Assembly (NCBI GenBank): GCA_026545765.1
Contig: CM048844.1
Coordinates: forward strand, 16,190,237-16,254,236
Source of the DNA: Plantago major
Lineage: Eukaryota; Streptophyta; Magnoliopsida; Lamiales; Plantaginaceae
Direction of reading: 5' to 3'
DNA: 64,000 nucleotides
Positions 47,009 to 59,200 of the stretch are shown in pieces. Below the pieces are notes generated by a model, which worked only from the letters and a program-made list of their open reading frames with translations, did no database searches and had not been told where the DNA came from. The translations under genes and the position numbers were made by a program. Numbering within the stretch: position 1 is the first letter of the stretch; each line of letters begins with the position of its first letter.

Positions 47009-48825
47009 TACGATGCTGCATTTTTGGGTTTCAGGTATACCAAAATTTTCCTTCTCGCCCTGGCTTCTTTCAAAAATGTATTTACTGGTTATTTTTATGT
47101 TTTCCTTATTTCTCAAGATTCTTTACAATTCTTACCACGTGTAACTGTTGAAAAAGTGATAAGATATTGTTATTGCCCTGGTATCCATGCGTTTGAGGGG
47201 TTCCATATTAAACCCAAATCATGTACTAAAAATAATTTAAAAAAACTTAATTATGAAAGTATAATGATTATTAGATACATATTATAATATTTAAGTTATT
47301 TTCTCATAATATATGAAGAAAATTGTTAACTATGATGAAAATGTTTGCAGCACTGACAATCAGAGTGTAGACCGTGCATACAGAATTGGGCAGAAGAAAG
47401 ATGTTATTGTGTACAGATTAATGACATGCAGCACTATTGAAGAAAAAATTTACAGAAAGCAGGTTTGCTGATCTTTTATTGTTACATATTCAGATGTTGA
47501 TTCCTATTTCGTTATGGTATGACTTTACAATTTAATTTTCCTGATAGAGTTGATGCAATATTAGCAAGCACAAACAACTTAATTTGTTTATGAACCTGTC
47601 ATTCTCGTAACTGATTATTTCATTGGGTTCTGATTTTACCCCTTTATTGCCAACTGAAAAAGGCTAGTGTCGGGATCCGGAATATCTCTACTCTGGTGTC
47701 TGTTAATGCATTGCTAAAAGAATGTGCCGATTTTGTAGATTTTTGTCTGAGTCAGATGTCTGCTATACATCACTAATTCACTATCATAGAATTATGTTCA
47801 ATCATTTTGCGTGCAGAATTTACATAGTTAATCATTGCTGTTAGGTCATATTAACTTGCAATGTGTTTTTCAGGTATTCAAAGGAGGGTTATTCAGAAGT
47901 GCAACTGAACATAAAGAACAGACTCGCTACTTCAGCCAAGAGGTTAGTTCCTCAAATCAATGTTTCTTCTTGTGCACGTGCACTCCTAATTTTGCTACTT
48001 GCTCCTGTATGCTACTTATCGCTCACTAGGTCCGTTCGCTTTGTATCTCTGTTGATTGTCTTTAAGTATATCCCAATCTACCTCTACTTGAACTTGCATC
48101 ACCAAAATGGAATGACCTTCATGCCATGATAATTTATTACCAACTTCCGTTAGCTAAATCTGCTCCACCAAAATAATGCTCTCTAAGTCTTGATCTCACC
48201 TTCTGTGTTCTTTATTATTTGTCCCAATCTCATCTTTCCATGCCTAAATAGGAAAAAATTTCTCCTACTTTATTCATTATCCCCACCCCAAACTTTATTT
48301 ATTCCCTCCTACTTTTGTTCATTCCGCCATATATTTTCTAAATTATTATAGTTATTTACATAAGCATAATCTTAACATTAGTGCCCAGCTCTACAGGAAG
48401 ATGAGATCCGGACGTTGGGAGCACAATAATTAAGGCTCATACAAAACTCACCCTCACATGAGGACTATATTCATAGTGAATAATTAGGAGGCTAGAAGCC
48501 AGTCCTACTTTCCTTTTTCAGTATCATACTAAGCTCCATATTATAATGAAATTTAATAAATATAAAACCCCTATCTAAAATCTAAATAATTATTCCATAT
48601 ATATGTTAATTGAATAAAAGCTAGAACGAAGTCCTACTGTCTTTCTAAATCAGCTCAAGCTTAATTAATGTACGTGAACCGAAATTTATTAATATACCCC
48701 TTATGTTAACACATTTGGTTTTGTGTTGTTAAATTTTTAGGATCTGCGTCATCTCTTCAGTTTGCCCGAACAAGGATTTCATATTTCTCTAACTCAACAG
48801 CAGTTACTTGAAGAACACGATCGAC

Positions 48826-50340
48826 AACACACAATGTATTCAATTTTCGTTTTACAGTTCCTTGAGCAAGTCTGGATGTGTCATATATATATATTGCAAA
48901 AAAAAAAAAAAAGATTAAACACTCTTATCGAATTTGTCTAATTAATGTATATTTGGCCAGGAAAGAGTCTCTGAGAGCTCATGTAGAGTTTCTCGAAACT
49001 CTCAACATCGCTGGAGTTAGCCACCACAGTCTGCTCTTTTCGAAAACAGCACCTCTACAATGTCTAGAGCTGGATGAGGAACAAGAAAGGTGATTGCATA
49101 CTGAAATCAACATTTGTTGTGATATCTACAATTGCAGGGTGCAATCTGGGTTCTTTTTCGACTATGTAGAACTGCAGATGCACCTTGTATCCTGCACTGC
49201 ATTCTCACATAGAAAGATTACAAAGTGTATGCTAGCTTGTTAATTTTTGTGATGGTTGACTTCAATGCATTATCTAAAGTTGCAGGTGTCTGCTTTTATT
49301 ATATAGGAAATTGAATTCTTCTTTTCGATTCAGGTTAAAATGGAAAACTTCCGTAAGGAAGAAAGAAATGCATCGCGCAGTGGAGCATGAAGTTGATGGG
49401 TACTGTTTTGATAATTAAATTTAGTTCCACTTCATAATACTGATCAATAATGCTGAGTGACAACACACAATGTATTCAATTTTCGTTTTATAGTTCCTTG
49501 AGCAGGTCTGGATGTCTCATACTATATTGCAAAATTTGTTTAAGCTCTCCTATCCAATTTGTCTAATTAATGTATATTTGGTCCAGGAAAGAGTCTCCGA
49601 GAGCTCATGTAGAGTTTCTCGAAACTCCCAACATCGCTGGAGTTAGCCACGATAGTCTGCTCTTTTCAAAAACAGCACCTCTACAATCTCTAGAGCTGGA
49701 TGAGGAACATGAAAGGTGATTGCATACTGAAATCAACATTTGTTGTGATATCTTCAGTTGCAGGTTGCAATCTGGGTTCTTTTTCGACTATGTAGAACTG
49801 TAGATGCACCTTGTATTCTCACCTGGAAATATTACAAAGTTATGCTTGTTAATTTTTGTGATGGTTGACTTCAATGCATTATCCAAAGTTGCAGGTATCT
49901 GCTTTTATTACAGAGAAAATTGAATTCTTCTTTTTGATTCAGGTTAAAAGGGAAAACTTCCGTAAGGAACAAACAAATGCATCGCTCAGTGGAGCATGAA
50001 GTTGATGGATACTGTTTGATAATTAAATTTAGTTTCACTGCATAATATTGATTAATAATGCTGAGTGATCTTTCTCGACTATGTAGAACTGTAGATGCAC
50101 CTTGTATTCTCACCTGGAAAGATTACAAAGTTATGCTTGTTAATCTTTGTGATGGTTGACTTCAATGCATTATCCAAAGTTGCAGGTATCTGCTTTTATT
50201 ACAGAGAAAATTGAATTCTTCTTTTTGATTCAGGTTAAAAGGGAAAACTTCCGCAAGGAACGAACAAATGCATCGCTCAGTGGAGCATGAAGTTGATGGG
50301 TACTGTTTTGATAATTAAATTTAGTTTCACTGCATAATAT
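48826..50340 (+). repeat. Local tandem repeats of exons 22-23 in the duplicated CHR24 copy
   Basis: The block holding exon 22 (48961-49089) and exon 23 (49334-49399) recurs about 636 bp later (exon 22 at 49587-49715, exon 23 at 49943-50008). A shorter block with exon 23 alone follows about 291 bp after that (50234-50299). The middle exon 23 has lost its GT donor (AT at 50009). The intact copy has one of each. Confidence 0.9.
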
Positions 50341-51344
50341 TGATTAATAATGCTGAGTGACATACCAAATCCTGCATACGCAGCGTGGAATATGCATTTA
50401 ATCCCAATGATGCAAAGAAGAACCAGAAAAGCACGCATAATGATGATGTGGAGCCAACTGGAGATGAAATCAGAGAGAAAATTAATCGATTTCCTCATAC
50501 CTACCTGAACAAGGTACTTTCGTAAACTCCTGGCTATGCGTTGTTATTATGATGAATACTCTATTGACCACAAACTTGCGCTGCTGCACATATCTATGCC
50601 GTAAAATTTTTGTTGTCTTTTTTATTCCTATCTTGAGCAGATTGAATAATTTTTTCAAATTTTCTTCATTATCAGTCTTGCAAAGTTTTTCTTTGCTATC
50701 TTATATTAATTCCGTTCCAGAGGTTGACTTACATGATAATTTTCCAGTATTCCAGATGCTTACTGGTATTTGTATGTCATGAAATGCCTTGCAAAGGTCC
50801 AAAGTGAAATTCTGCAGTAAACTAAAGTCTTTGACCAGGTCAATAAAAAAATTCATACCTTGTGGCCTTAAATGCTCAATAACTTGTCATGTAACTATGT
50901 AAGTGTGGCCGTGTGGGTACATTCCTCGTGGAGTCGTGGGATTTAGGCCTCCATGAACTTAAATTTTGTATACGCCACCTGAGTCTGAATTTCCTGATAG
51001 GAGTTCTTGATTTGTGTTAAACTTGTAAAATTCTTGTGTAAAAGTCTTAATTTTCCGATACAAGTTTTTGACACATTCCCCTAATTTATACTAATGTGAT
51101 GGTGGATTTTTTTAATGCTGAGGAAAATCAAGTCTTTGAAAATACTTACTATTTATTTGTTTTGTTAATCACACGGAAGTATGGACTCTTCTCTATATGG
51201 CCATCATACTTGTTAAAAATCCTGTGGTAATTGAGTGAGTGTAATTGTAGTTTTCTTCTACTTGACATAATGATCACCCAGTTTTCTAGGTTGATTACCT
51301 TCAATTTTTTCTTCTGGCTAGGTTTGCGGTCTAACCTGATAAAG

Positions 51345-51546
51345 ATTTCTGTAATAGAATTTGTTTCTTATCTTTTTTGATCTTCTATTTATCTACATTT
51401 TGTAGTTCTTCACTAGAGCAACTATGATCTGGAAGTCGTTCTGGGGCAAGTGTTCGGATCTATTATGACATAGCCATGAGGCACTCAACGGACCTTTTCA
51501 ATGCCATAAAACATTTTTGTAGCTGTTGGTTGGTGCAAAAATGATG
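51345..51546. other. Insertion of about 200 bp inside the former last exon of the CHR24 copy
   Basis: The intact gene reads GATAAAG directly into GGCTAAAGCTACAG. Here the two halves are separated by about 200 bases (51345-51546) of unrelated sequence without clear terminal repeats. A stop codon (TGA) already precedes it, through a one-base gain. Confidence 0.7.
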
Positions 51547-51888
51547 TCTAAAGCTAGAGAAACAAATAGCTGCATTGAACCAGCAACTCGATCAACTGCG
51601 ACTAGCTAAAGGGACAGAAGTTATTGAGCTGTAGCAGTAATTATTTTGCTGTTAACTACAGAAGCAGATAGGTGCATCGAACCAGCGACTAGATCAACTC
51701 CGCTCCGACTGGCTCACTGGGTAGAGGGAAAGGAAGTTATTGAGTGGTCATTATTTTGCTGTCGACTTGTAAAGTCCTTTTGAGGATCTGCTCATCAACA
51801 GTTTTCTGTAAATATGACATGGATCATTGTTCATTGCCCCGCGCTGAAATTTAATCAAATGTGTCGTTTCTCATTGACACATTAGTAG

Positions 51889-53145
51889 AATGAGATTGTT
51901 GTTATCCTCGATCAATCTTTGCCAGTATCCAGGCATGAATATCAGAGGTCAAAATCTTCTCTGTTAATTGTTTATTCTCATATTATTATGCAAATCAAGC
52001 ATGACTGGTTGACAAGTTTGATGGTAACCGATAAACTAGATCAAGATTGAGTTATGTTAAAACTAGATTTGGATTGAGATATATAAACCAAACTGTTAAA
52101 CTTGATAAAGTACTGGTAAAGAGGGAAATAAGAGATGTCGTCAAGTGGACTTATTTTTCAATAATGAACTTGTATTCTTCGTATGATGTACTCCTTCTGT
52201 TTTGTTGAACTTCATATGTTTGCTACTTATAGTTGTTCCACATAACATCATAAACTCTATGCCTAACAATAAAGTGATAAACAATACTCCATAGTTGTAC
52301 AGAATGACATTAAATAGAGTCATTAGTAGTATTAATTAGGCTTTCTTTAACACTAACTTATCTGCTTGATGAATTTATTTTTATAATAACTCAGTTATGT
52401 AAACGTATGACTGATAGTTGATAAGCTTGTATATGAAGCTTATAAAAAAAACTTATTTATTTTTATATAGTATATCTTAACAAATCAACTAGCTTATCAG
52501 TAAATTAATTTACTAAACATTTTTATAAAAATAAATTATCTTATCAGCTACACAATCAACCATCTTAAATGATGTTTTAGCATAACTAGATGTTGGTAGC
52601 TCATTAGTTAGTTGGTATTTTCTAAAATCACACAAAATGATGTTAATTTTATTTTTCTTTTCTTTTAAACGTTCTCACTGTATTATTAGTCTATTTAAAA
52701 AAAATACTATAGTGCATCACATGTTTTCTCTAATTATTCAGATATATACTCAATGTAATTTTCACCGCCACTTTAATAACGTCATTAAAATAAAATTAGA
52801 AGTCGAAATAAATATTCGTAAGCAGTCCAACTTAATAAAAAAATGATAATGCTTGTATTGTTGATTTTTTTTGTTCGATAAAATACCTTAAACGTGAAAT
52901 TAACAAAAATCTATCGTGTTTATATTCTAGTTCAATGTATTTATGTATTTTGGAAAGTGACACGTACAGTGTAAGTGTAATGAATAACTCACATGTTGCT
53001 CAAATGGAACAACAAGGAACCAAAATCGATTGATCACAAACAATATAAATTTTTTTTTTTTTATATGATGTTAATAAAAGGTAAATAAGGTAACTTTTAT
53101 GGATTTTATCAAAGTTATAAACCGTAGGATTGAAAACACAAAACA
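51889..53145. other. Intergenic, no gene seen
   Basis: AT-rich DNA between the pseudogene and the BRCT gene. Only short frames without a recognised domain are present; the last few hundred bases must hold the promoter of the BRCT gene. Confidence 0.55.
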
Positions 53146-53153
53146 TTTCCCGC
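53146..53153 (+). promoter_or_regulatory. E2F site (TTTCCCGC) upstream of the TopBP1/MEI1-like gene
   Basis: TTTCCCGC is the canonical E2F octamer and is 117 bases before the ATG. S-phase and DNA repair genes in plants often carry such sites close to the transcription start. Binding is inferred. Confidence 0.55.
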
Positions 53154-53269
53154 GCTGACTACCATTTTCCTCTCTTTTGCTCTTTGTTCTTCCCCTTCCT
53201 TAAACCTGATACATCTACAATCTACACAGAAAACAATCTCAGATTCTCAGTCACAATTAAGCTCTGAAA

Positions 53270-56200
53270 ATGGCAACGAAAGTGTTCAAAGGAGTAAACG
53301 TCTTCATGTCGCGTAGTTTAGTTCCACCGGAGCTCTTCGACGCGCTCCACGACGCCTTGAAGCTCAACGGCGCCACGGTTTTCCTCTGCTGCGACCCCAC
53401 GCGCAACGGACCAAACGATTACCATGTTATCGCTTCCCCTGAGCATGTGAGGCCCAATCGCTATCTCAATTTGCTATTCGAATTGTATCCCCTTTTCGAT
53501 TTTCTGGTTTTTTCTCACTAGGTTGAATTGTGCAGGAGAAGTTTGAGAATCTTCGATCCAAGGGATGTAAACTGATCGGTATGTCTTAGGAAGTTCAATT
53601 GCTGTGTTTGGTTGTTTTGATTGGCGTTTGGAGTTTATTTCAGCAAAACATTCCTCTTTAGGTTAAATGAAAAGCTTATTTAGTTCACCAGCTATAATGA
53701 ATGTAGTTCAGAAAGCTTGTAATAGGTGAAGATCACATTATACACTAATCTGGTGTAGATAGATACAAATGTTGTATGCGTAGAAAGCTGAACTAATAAA
53801 ATTGCTTACATGTGTGTATAACGAAAATGTTTGATGGAATAAGCTTCTGGAGACCAATGCATAACTGGCACCGTTTCGAATGATTGAAGTATGATTCCTG
53901 TGAGGTTGCCAGTAGCACTTCATATCAATTTTTTTGTTCCCATAAATTTATCACGTGTGTAGACTGTAAAAGATTAGGATTCTAGACAGCCAGGTGCAAA
54001 CTGACTGTGTTAATTCCACATTTTCATAACCACAAGCCCATTGGTTTAGATCAAGGTTCAAAGCAAACAATCAAATTATGTAACAGTCCTTGAGGAATTA
54101 TGTCATCTTACATCTTCATATCCGAATCTTCAAGTTAAACTCAAGTTAGCCCCTGGTTTCTTTCTTTTATTAAGATTTCTGAGAATTATTAAACTCAAGT
54201 TAATAAGCAAAGTGCTACATTAAAGAAGATTTTTAAATACAGTGAAAGTGATTCTTTGACTGAAATTGTCAGCATGTGTTTTGGAGTAAAAATGTGATGC
54301 GGATAGTGTATACAATATGAAGCTATTGATCATGCTGTGTGATTAGTTAGGCTTGAAGTCAAACCTGGAGAATTTGAAACTTACATATCTTGTTTCCAGG
54401 TCCTCAATGTTTGCTGTCCTGCGCTAAAGAAAATAGAATGCTGCCTAATCAGGGATTTACTTGTTGCCTTGCGATGGATGGTGTAATCATACTTGCGACT
54501 GGTTTTGAGGAGAAAGAAAAGGTATGCTTTTAGTTCGAAACCAACCCACAACACCACATAAGCACCATAACAATGGTTTGGTGTATCTGACACTTGATTT
54601 GACTTGCATAACTGAACCTGACATGAAATGCATGTTAATCCTGAGTGATATCCTTTTATTTATCTGTTTTCTGTTTTTTTACCTGGTCCAAGAAATTTGT
54701 ATTCATTTCCTTGTATTATCTTTATAGGCTGATATTGCAAAGATGGTTTTAGCGATGGGTGGAGCATTGCCAACAAAAGCATCATTAGATGTCAGCTTTG
54801 TTATTGCAAAAAATGTATCGACTACAAAATATAAGGTTGGCCACTTTTCTCTCTTAGTATTTTGGAATGGGAAAGAGATGCTTGTTCTGTCTGTCTTGAA
54901 CATGTGATATTTCGTAGAAACTTGTATCCAATGCTTGTTCCAGCAAGAGTACCTTTGCCATGTTTTATAGTGGATAAACAAATAACCGAGAAACTTAGGA
55001 TACAACCAGAAACTGTTTCTCTAAATGAAGGGAACTATTACTTTGTACCTTTTGTTTATCCTCAAATCTTTATAATGCAGAGGTACACCCTTAGTGTCCT
55101 TGTAATGATCCTAGGTGTTTACAAACTATTCACTCTCCATGACTCTTAAAAACTATTCAGTTTCCGTGCTATTGAATCCTCAGCCATTTTTAGACTTTTA
55201 GTAATTCCACTACCTATAATATGAAAGACCAGCATGAAAAACATAGATTGGTTCCGTCTTCAGTTCTCAATCAATTATTAACAAGCGATTGGAACTCCAG
55301 CAAGCGTCTACTACTTCTCCGTTACATGTTGAAATCTTACTACCAACATTACACCGTTCTTAGCTACAATTTATTGTAAGAAACTTAATAATTATTTCAT
55401 TGATATTCTCATATTCCTGCTGAACAGAAAATAACAATCTCCGGAGATTACTCATGTATCTATTTATTATTAGTATTTTTTTTTTTTGTATTTTTATGTA
55501 TGTGCAAATAACCCAAACTTTTTACTATTATGACTATCTAGCCGTTATCATCATATAATTTTTACAGTCTGATAGAGGCGCTCAACTCGTCAGCTTGGCA
55601 ATATCCTAGTTTATTTGACCCATCAATGAACTTTAGCTTTATTTTCCCTAAGATCCTGGATTCTAAGCAGCAAATTGTATTGACGGTTCTATACTCACAA
55701 GTCAAAAGTGACAAGTAATTGCAGTACTCATCCTTTTGGTAGTTCTTTTGAATCTTATATACCGGGTAACTTATTGTTCTATTATTATCATCTTCAGATG
55801 CCCATTTCCGTTTCTACTTAAGTGAGCATGAAAGAAATATTCTGGCTGAAATGGTTTTATGTTTCTTGTCTTCTTCTACTGAAGTTATCTGTACTGATGA
55901 TGGTTGAGATTCTGTATATCAAACCATTCTTGTCTTGTCAGTTCTGTAAAAAAGGTGAAGGTATATTAAGCAAAAAAGGAAGAGAACAAAGCAAAATGGG
56001 GAAGGAAATACTTCTGCATATAATTTTATGCTCTCAGTATACTAACTTGGTCCGCATCTTTTTCTCCCTGTTTTTCTTCTGAAATCTTGCAGTGGGCTCT
56101 ACAACACCTAAAGAAACCAATTGTCACCATTAATTGGCTTCGTCAGTGTTGGAAGGAGCACCGTGTAGTTCCTCACGAGTCCTACCGGGTTCTTCCTTTT

Positions 56201-59200
56201 GCTGGTCTGACAATCTGCGTTACTGGAGTTCCAGCAGGTTGAGATTTCTACAGCATGACTTCTGTTTTTATTGCAAGGTTACTTTTTTTTTTTTTTTTCT
56301 TCTTCCTAAAAGGAGCTTTATTTTTCAGATGAGAGGAAGGAAATGGAGAAACTTACAGTACAATATGGTGGAAGATACTCTGCTGAGCTGAACAAGACCT
56401 GCACACATTTGATATGCGATATATCCTTTTGTGTTACCTTATTCTTTGTGTTTTTAAATATACCTAAGCAGTCAAGGTTCTGGGCCAAACTAATGTGAGG
56501 TCCGAAATAATCTGGCATATTTGAGAAACTTTTCGTTTAATGCATTTCCCTGATGAACTATCACTCCTGACTGATTTCCAATATATGGAGTGGAGTAATT
56601 TAAATATGGTTGCTTTCTTATATGTTTACATTTTGGTATTGAAAATCTAGTTATTACACTTTTACAAAAAAAGATGGGTTACTTTGTAGACTCTTCAATC
56701 CTTAATTATACTTAAGCCCCTGAAAGTGACAAATACAAGGTTGCTAAGAAATGGGGTTGCATAATCATAGTTACCCGGAAGTGGTTTCAGCAATGTGTCG
56801 CAAGAAGAGGTAAGATCATGCATATATTGCCTATGTGGATTCTGCTTTCATTTGCTGGATGTAATAATATGTTCTGTTGAGCTAACAGTTGGTGCAACTT
56901 TTTTTTTGTTTCCCATTTTGTCCTTTGTGCTTCTTCGGTGGAACTTTTTCATTGGCCTTGTCGGATAAACAGTATGCCTTGGTGAGGAGTCTTATACTGT
57001 TCAGAGAAGTTCTTCATTTTCTTTAAGCAGATCAAAACCAGAGCAACCCAGTCAAGGCAAAAGTATCAGATATTCACAAAATGCGTCCTTATCCTTGGCC
57101 ACTGCCCCAGATTCAGAAACCTACTTTTCTGCTCCGCCAATTTACGATGATCAGGATGACAGTCTGCCTCCCGTTTATTCTGCATTTACTGAAGAACCTC
57201 CTGTCTCTTCCAAAGAGAGAAACGATTCACCTGCTGATCAACGAGAAAATAACTTTACTATTGATCAATCTGTTGCCAACGACTCTCAAAGTGAGGATGA
57301 CGATCTCTATTTGTCTGAGTGTAGAATTATGCTTGTGGGTTTTGATGTTTCAAGAATGAGGACTCTAGTTGACATGGTTCGCCGAGGGGGTGCCTCTCGT
57401 TATATGTCCTTTGGTGAAAAATTGACGCATGTTGTAGTTGGAAACCCTTCTGAGATGTAAGAGAGTATTTCTATGCCCGAATCCTGTTTATTGTTTTTTG
57501 TGGTAAATCTTATTGAGTTTCCGCTTCATATACTTTTAAATTATTTGCATTATTGGTGAATTAAATCATAAAAGCCAGGAGATCCATAAACTAGAATACA
57601 CCATAAACTTATAGATCATCATAAATGTGTGCTTCTTATCAAGGAAGTTCCAGTGTATGATACTATTGAACTGGTTTCTTCTTTTTTAAATGTTAGTCAT
57701 GTCCTTCAATTAGGAACCCTTGTTGGCAGTTCGAAGTTTGTAATTAGCTGTACTTCTCTCCATCTGCTCATGCTAGGTACTCTATTCAGTGTCTGTCTAA
57801 ATTAAATTATTTTGACTTCTATTGTCTGAAAAGATTTTGAATTCGGGATATAAGAGTATATTATCCAGCAAAAAGAATGTAGGTCAAGCCATATGCCATA
57901 TAAATATGCAGTTAATATATGGATATTTAGATACATATCTGATTATTTAGACGTTCCTATCCAGGAAGAGATTTGTTTAATATTCTGATAAGTCAAATGA
58001 TGCTGCAGCGAAACCAGGGAAGTGAGAAGCCTTGCCGCTCTTGGAGTCATTTACGTGGTTAAATCAGCATGGCTTGAAGAATGCAATCGCAGGAGGAAAG
58101 AAGTTCCAGTTCTTCATAGGCACATTGCTCATGATATACTTCTCCCAAAAGGTGCAATTTTTTTGCTACCATTTACTTATGTTCCTTGAGAAAGGCAACA
58201 AATAAATTACATTTGTTTGGTTCTTGATCTATCAGCATAGATATGGTTCTGAATCTTCACTTGTATATCTAATATTTTTCTGTTCTCCCCACCTGCATGA
58301 CCCTATCCACAGACCCTGTATTCTTTAATAAAGCAAAGGCCACGAGTATGGCTGGATCTAAACAGGTGAAACCTGCTGCTTCTCAGCCTATGGTCAACAA
58401 CACTCAGGAGAGCAAAAACGTACAGCCTAAAGTGTTATTAGATAAAGGTGATGAATAACGATGTTCATAATATCTTCTAATGAAATGCATCCATGACAAT
58501 TAAATCATACTAATAAAAGTCTTTTTGTCATTTGCTTTCTTTCTTTTTTCCTTTAATTTATATTCAAAGGGGATAAAGAAAAGAATATACTTAAGATGCA
58601 AAGCAGTTTGAGCAATGGAGGGCATCATGTAAAGTCATCAGTTGTATTTGAAGGGAAGTTATTCCGCTTTTCTAGCTCGTTTCCTGAAGAACAAGTAAGT
58701 GCACATGTCCTTTAATGCAGTGCCCCATGCTTCGGTGTCTGATTTACTATTGGACTGTGCTATTGATGAACGAGATTCTCGCCTGCATTTATATCTAAAC
58801 TAGTGAAGATTCAAGCACTTGGTTTGTAGCTCAATGCTCTTAGTCTCAGATTGGACCATTCACCAAGTATGAGATTGTGTTATTTTTTTGTTTGTGGAGT
58901 TGAGGCACATTACTTAAAACTACCACTTTGTTTCTGTGAAGGAAGATGTCTCAATAACATGACCTCTGTATCAACAACCAACCAATTCCCCACTCCAACC
59001 CCTTAACTTTACAATCAAAGAAATTGAATAGTTCTACTCCAATTGTTTCTCAAAAAATAACTAGAAACTATGTAATATCTTTGCTGCAACTAGTCAGTAG
59101 ATTTATTGGGTGAATTAGCTACATAGTATGGACAAATTAGTAGTTGATTATAAAATTTTAATAATGTTATTCGTTTTTTGTATTATGTGTTTATTACTTC

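Larger units (their letters stand above)
39819..51634 (+). pseudogene. Duplicated CHR24-like gene, decayed copy
   Basis: Direct tandem copy of 25793-36025, alike in exons and introns. The original ATG is lost: a deletion joins former 5' UTR plus exon 1 to the end of exon 5 (39903-39990, a new in-frame ATG possible at 39819 or 39903). Exons then follow: 40186-40886, 40980-41110, 41198-41252, 41971-42072, 42183-42290, 42428-42483, 42567-42657, 43688-43810, 43901-43978, 45496-45697, 45771-45842, 46488-46568, 46643-46758, 47351-47462, 47874-47942, 48741-48835, 48961-49089, 49334-49399, 50384-50513. Exon 15 is 202 instead of 207 bases; the shift gives TAA at 45794-45796, so at most about 586 residues with only the first motor lobe. 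The last exon (from 51322) is disrupted. Confidence 0.88.

Noticed and set aside
54836-56092. Extra exon in intron 4 of the BRCT gene (frames 54862-55149 and 55822-56082)
   Set aside because: Exons 4 and 5 join in phase and continue the BRCT2 fold (KYK-WAL); the frames have no BRCT residues.
56710-56730. Classic AC acceptors for the AT-class U12 intron (56710-56711 and 56729-56730)
   Set aside because: The first gives an in-frame stop and is only about 6 bases from the branch; the second removes five residues from the BRCT loop. The second stays a possible alternative until transcripts are seen.
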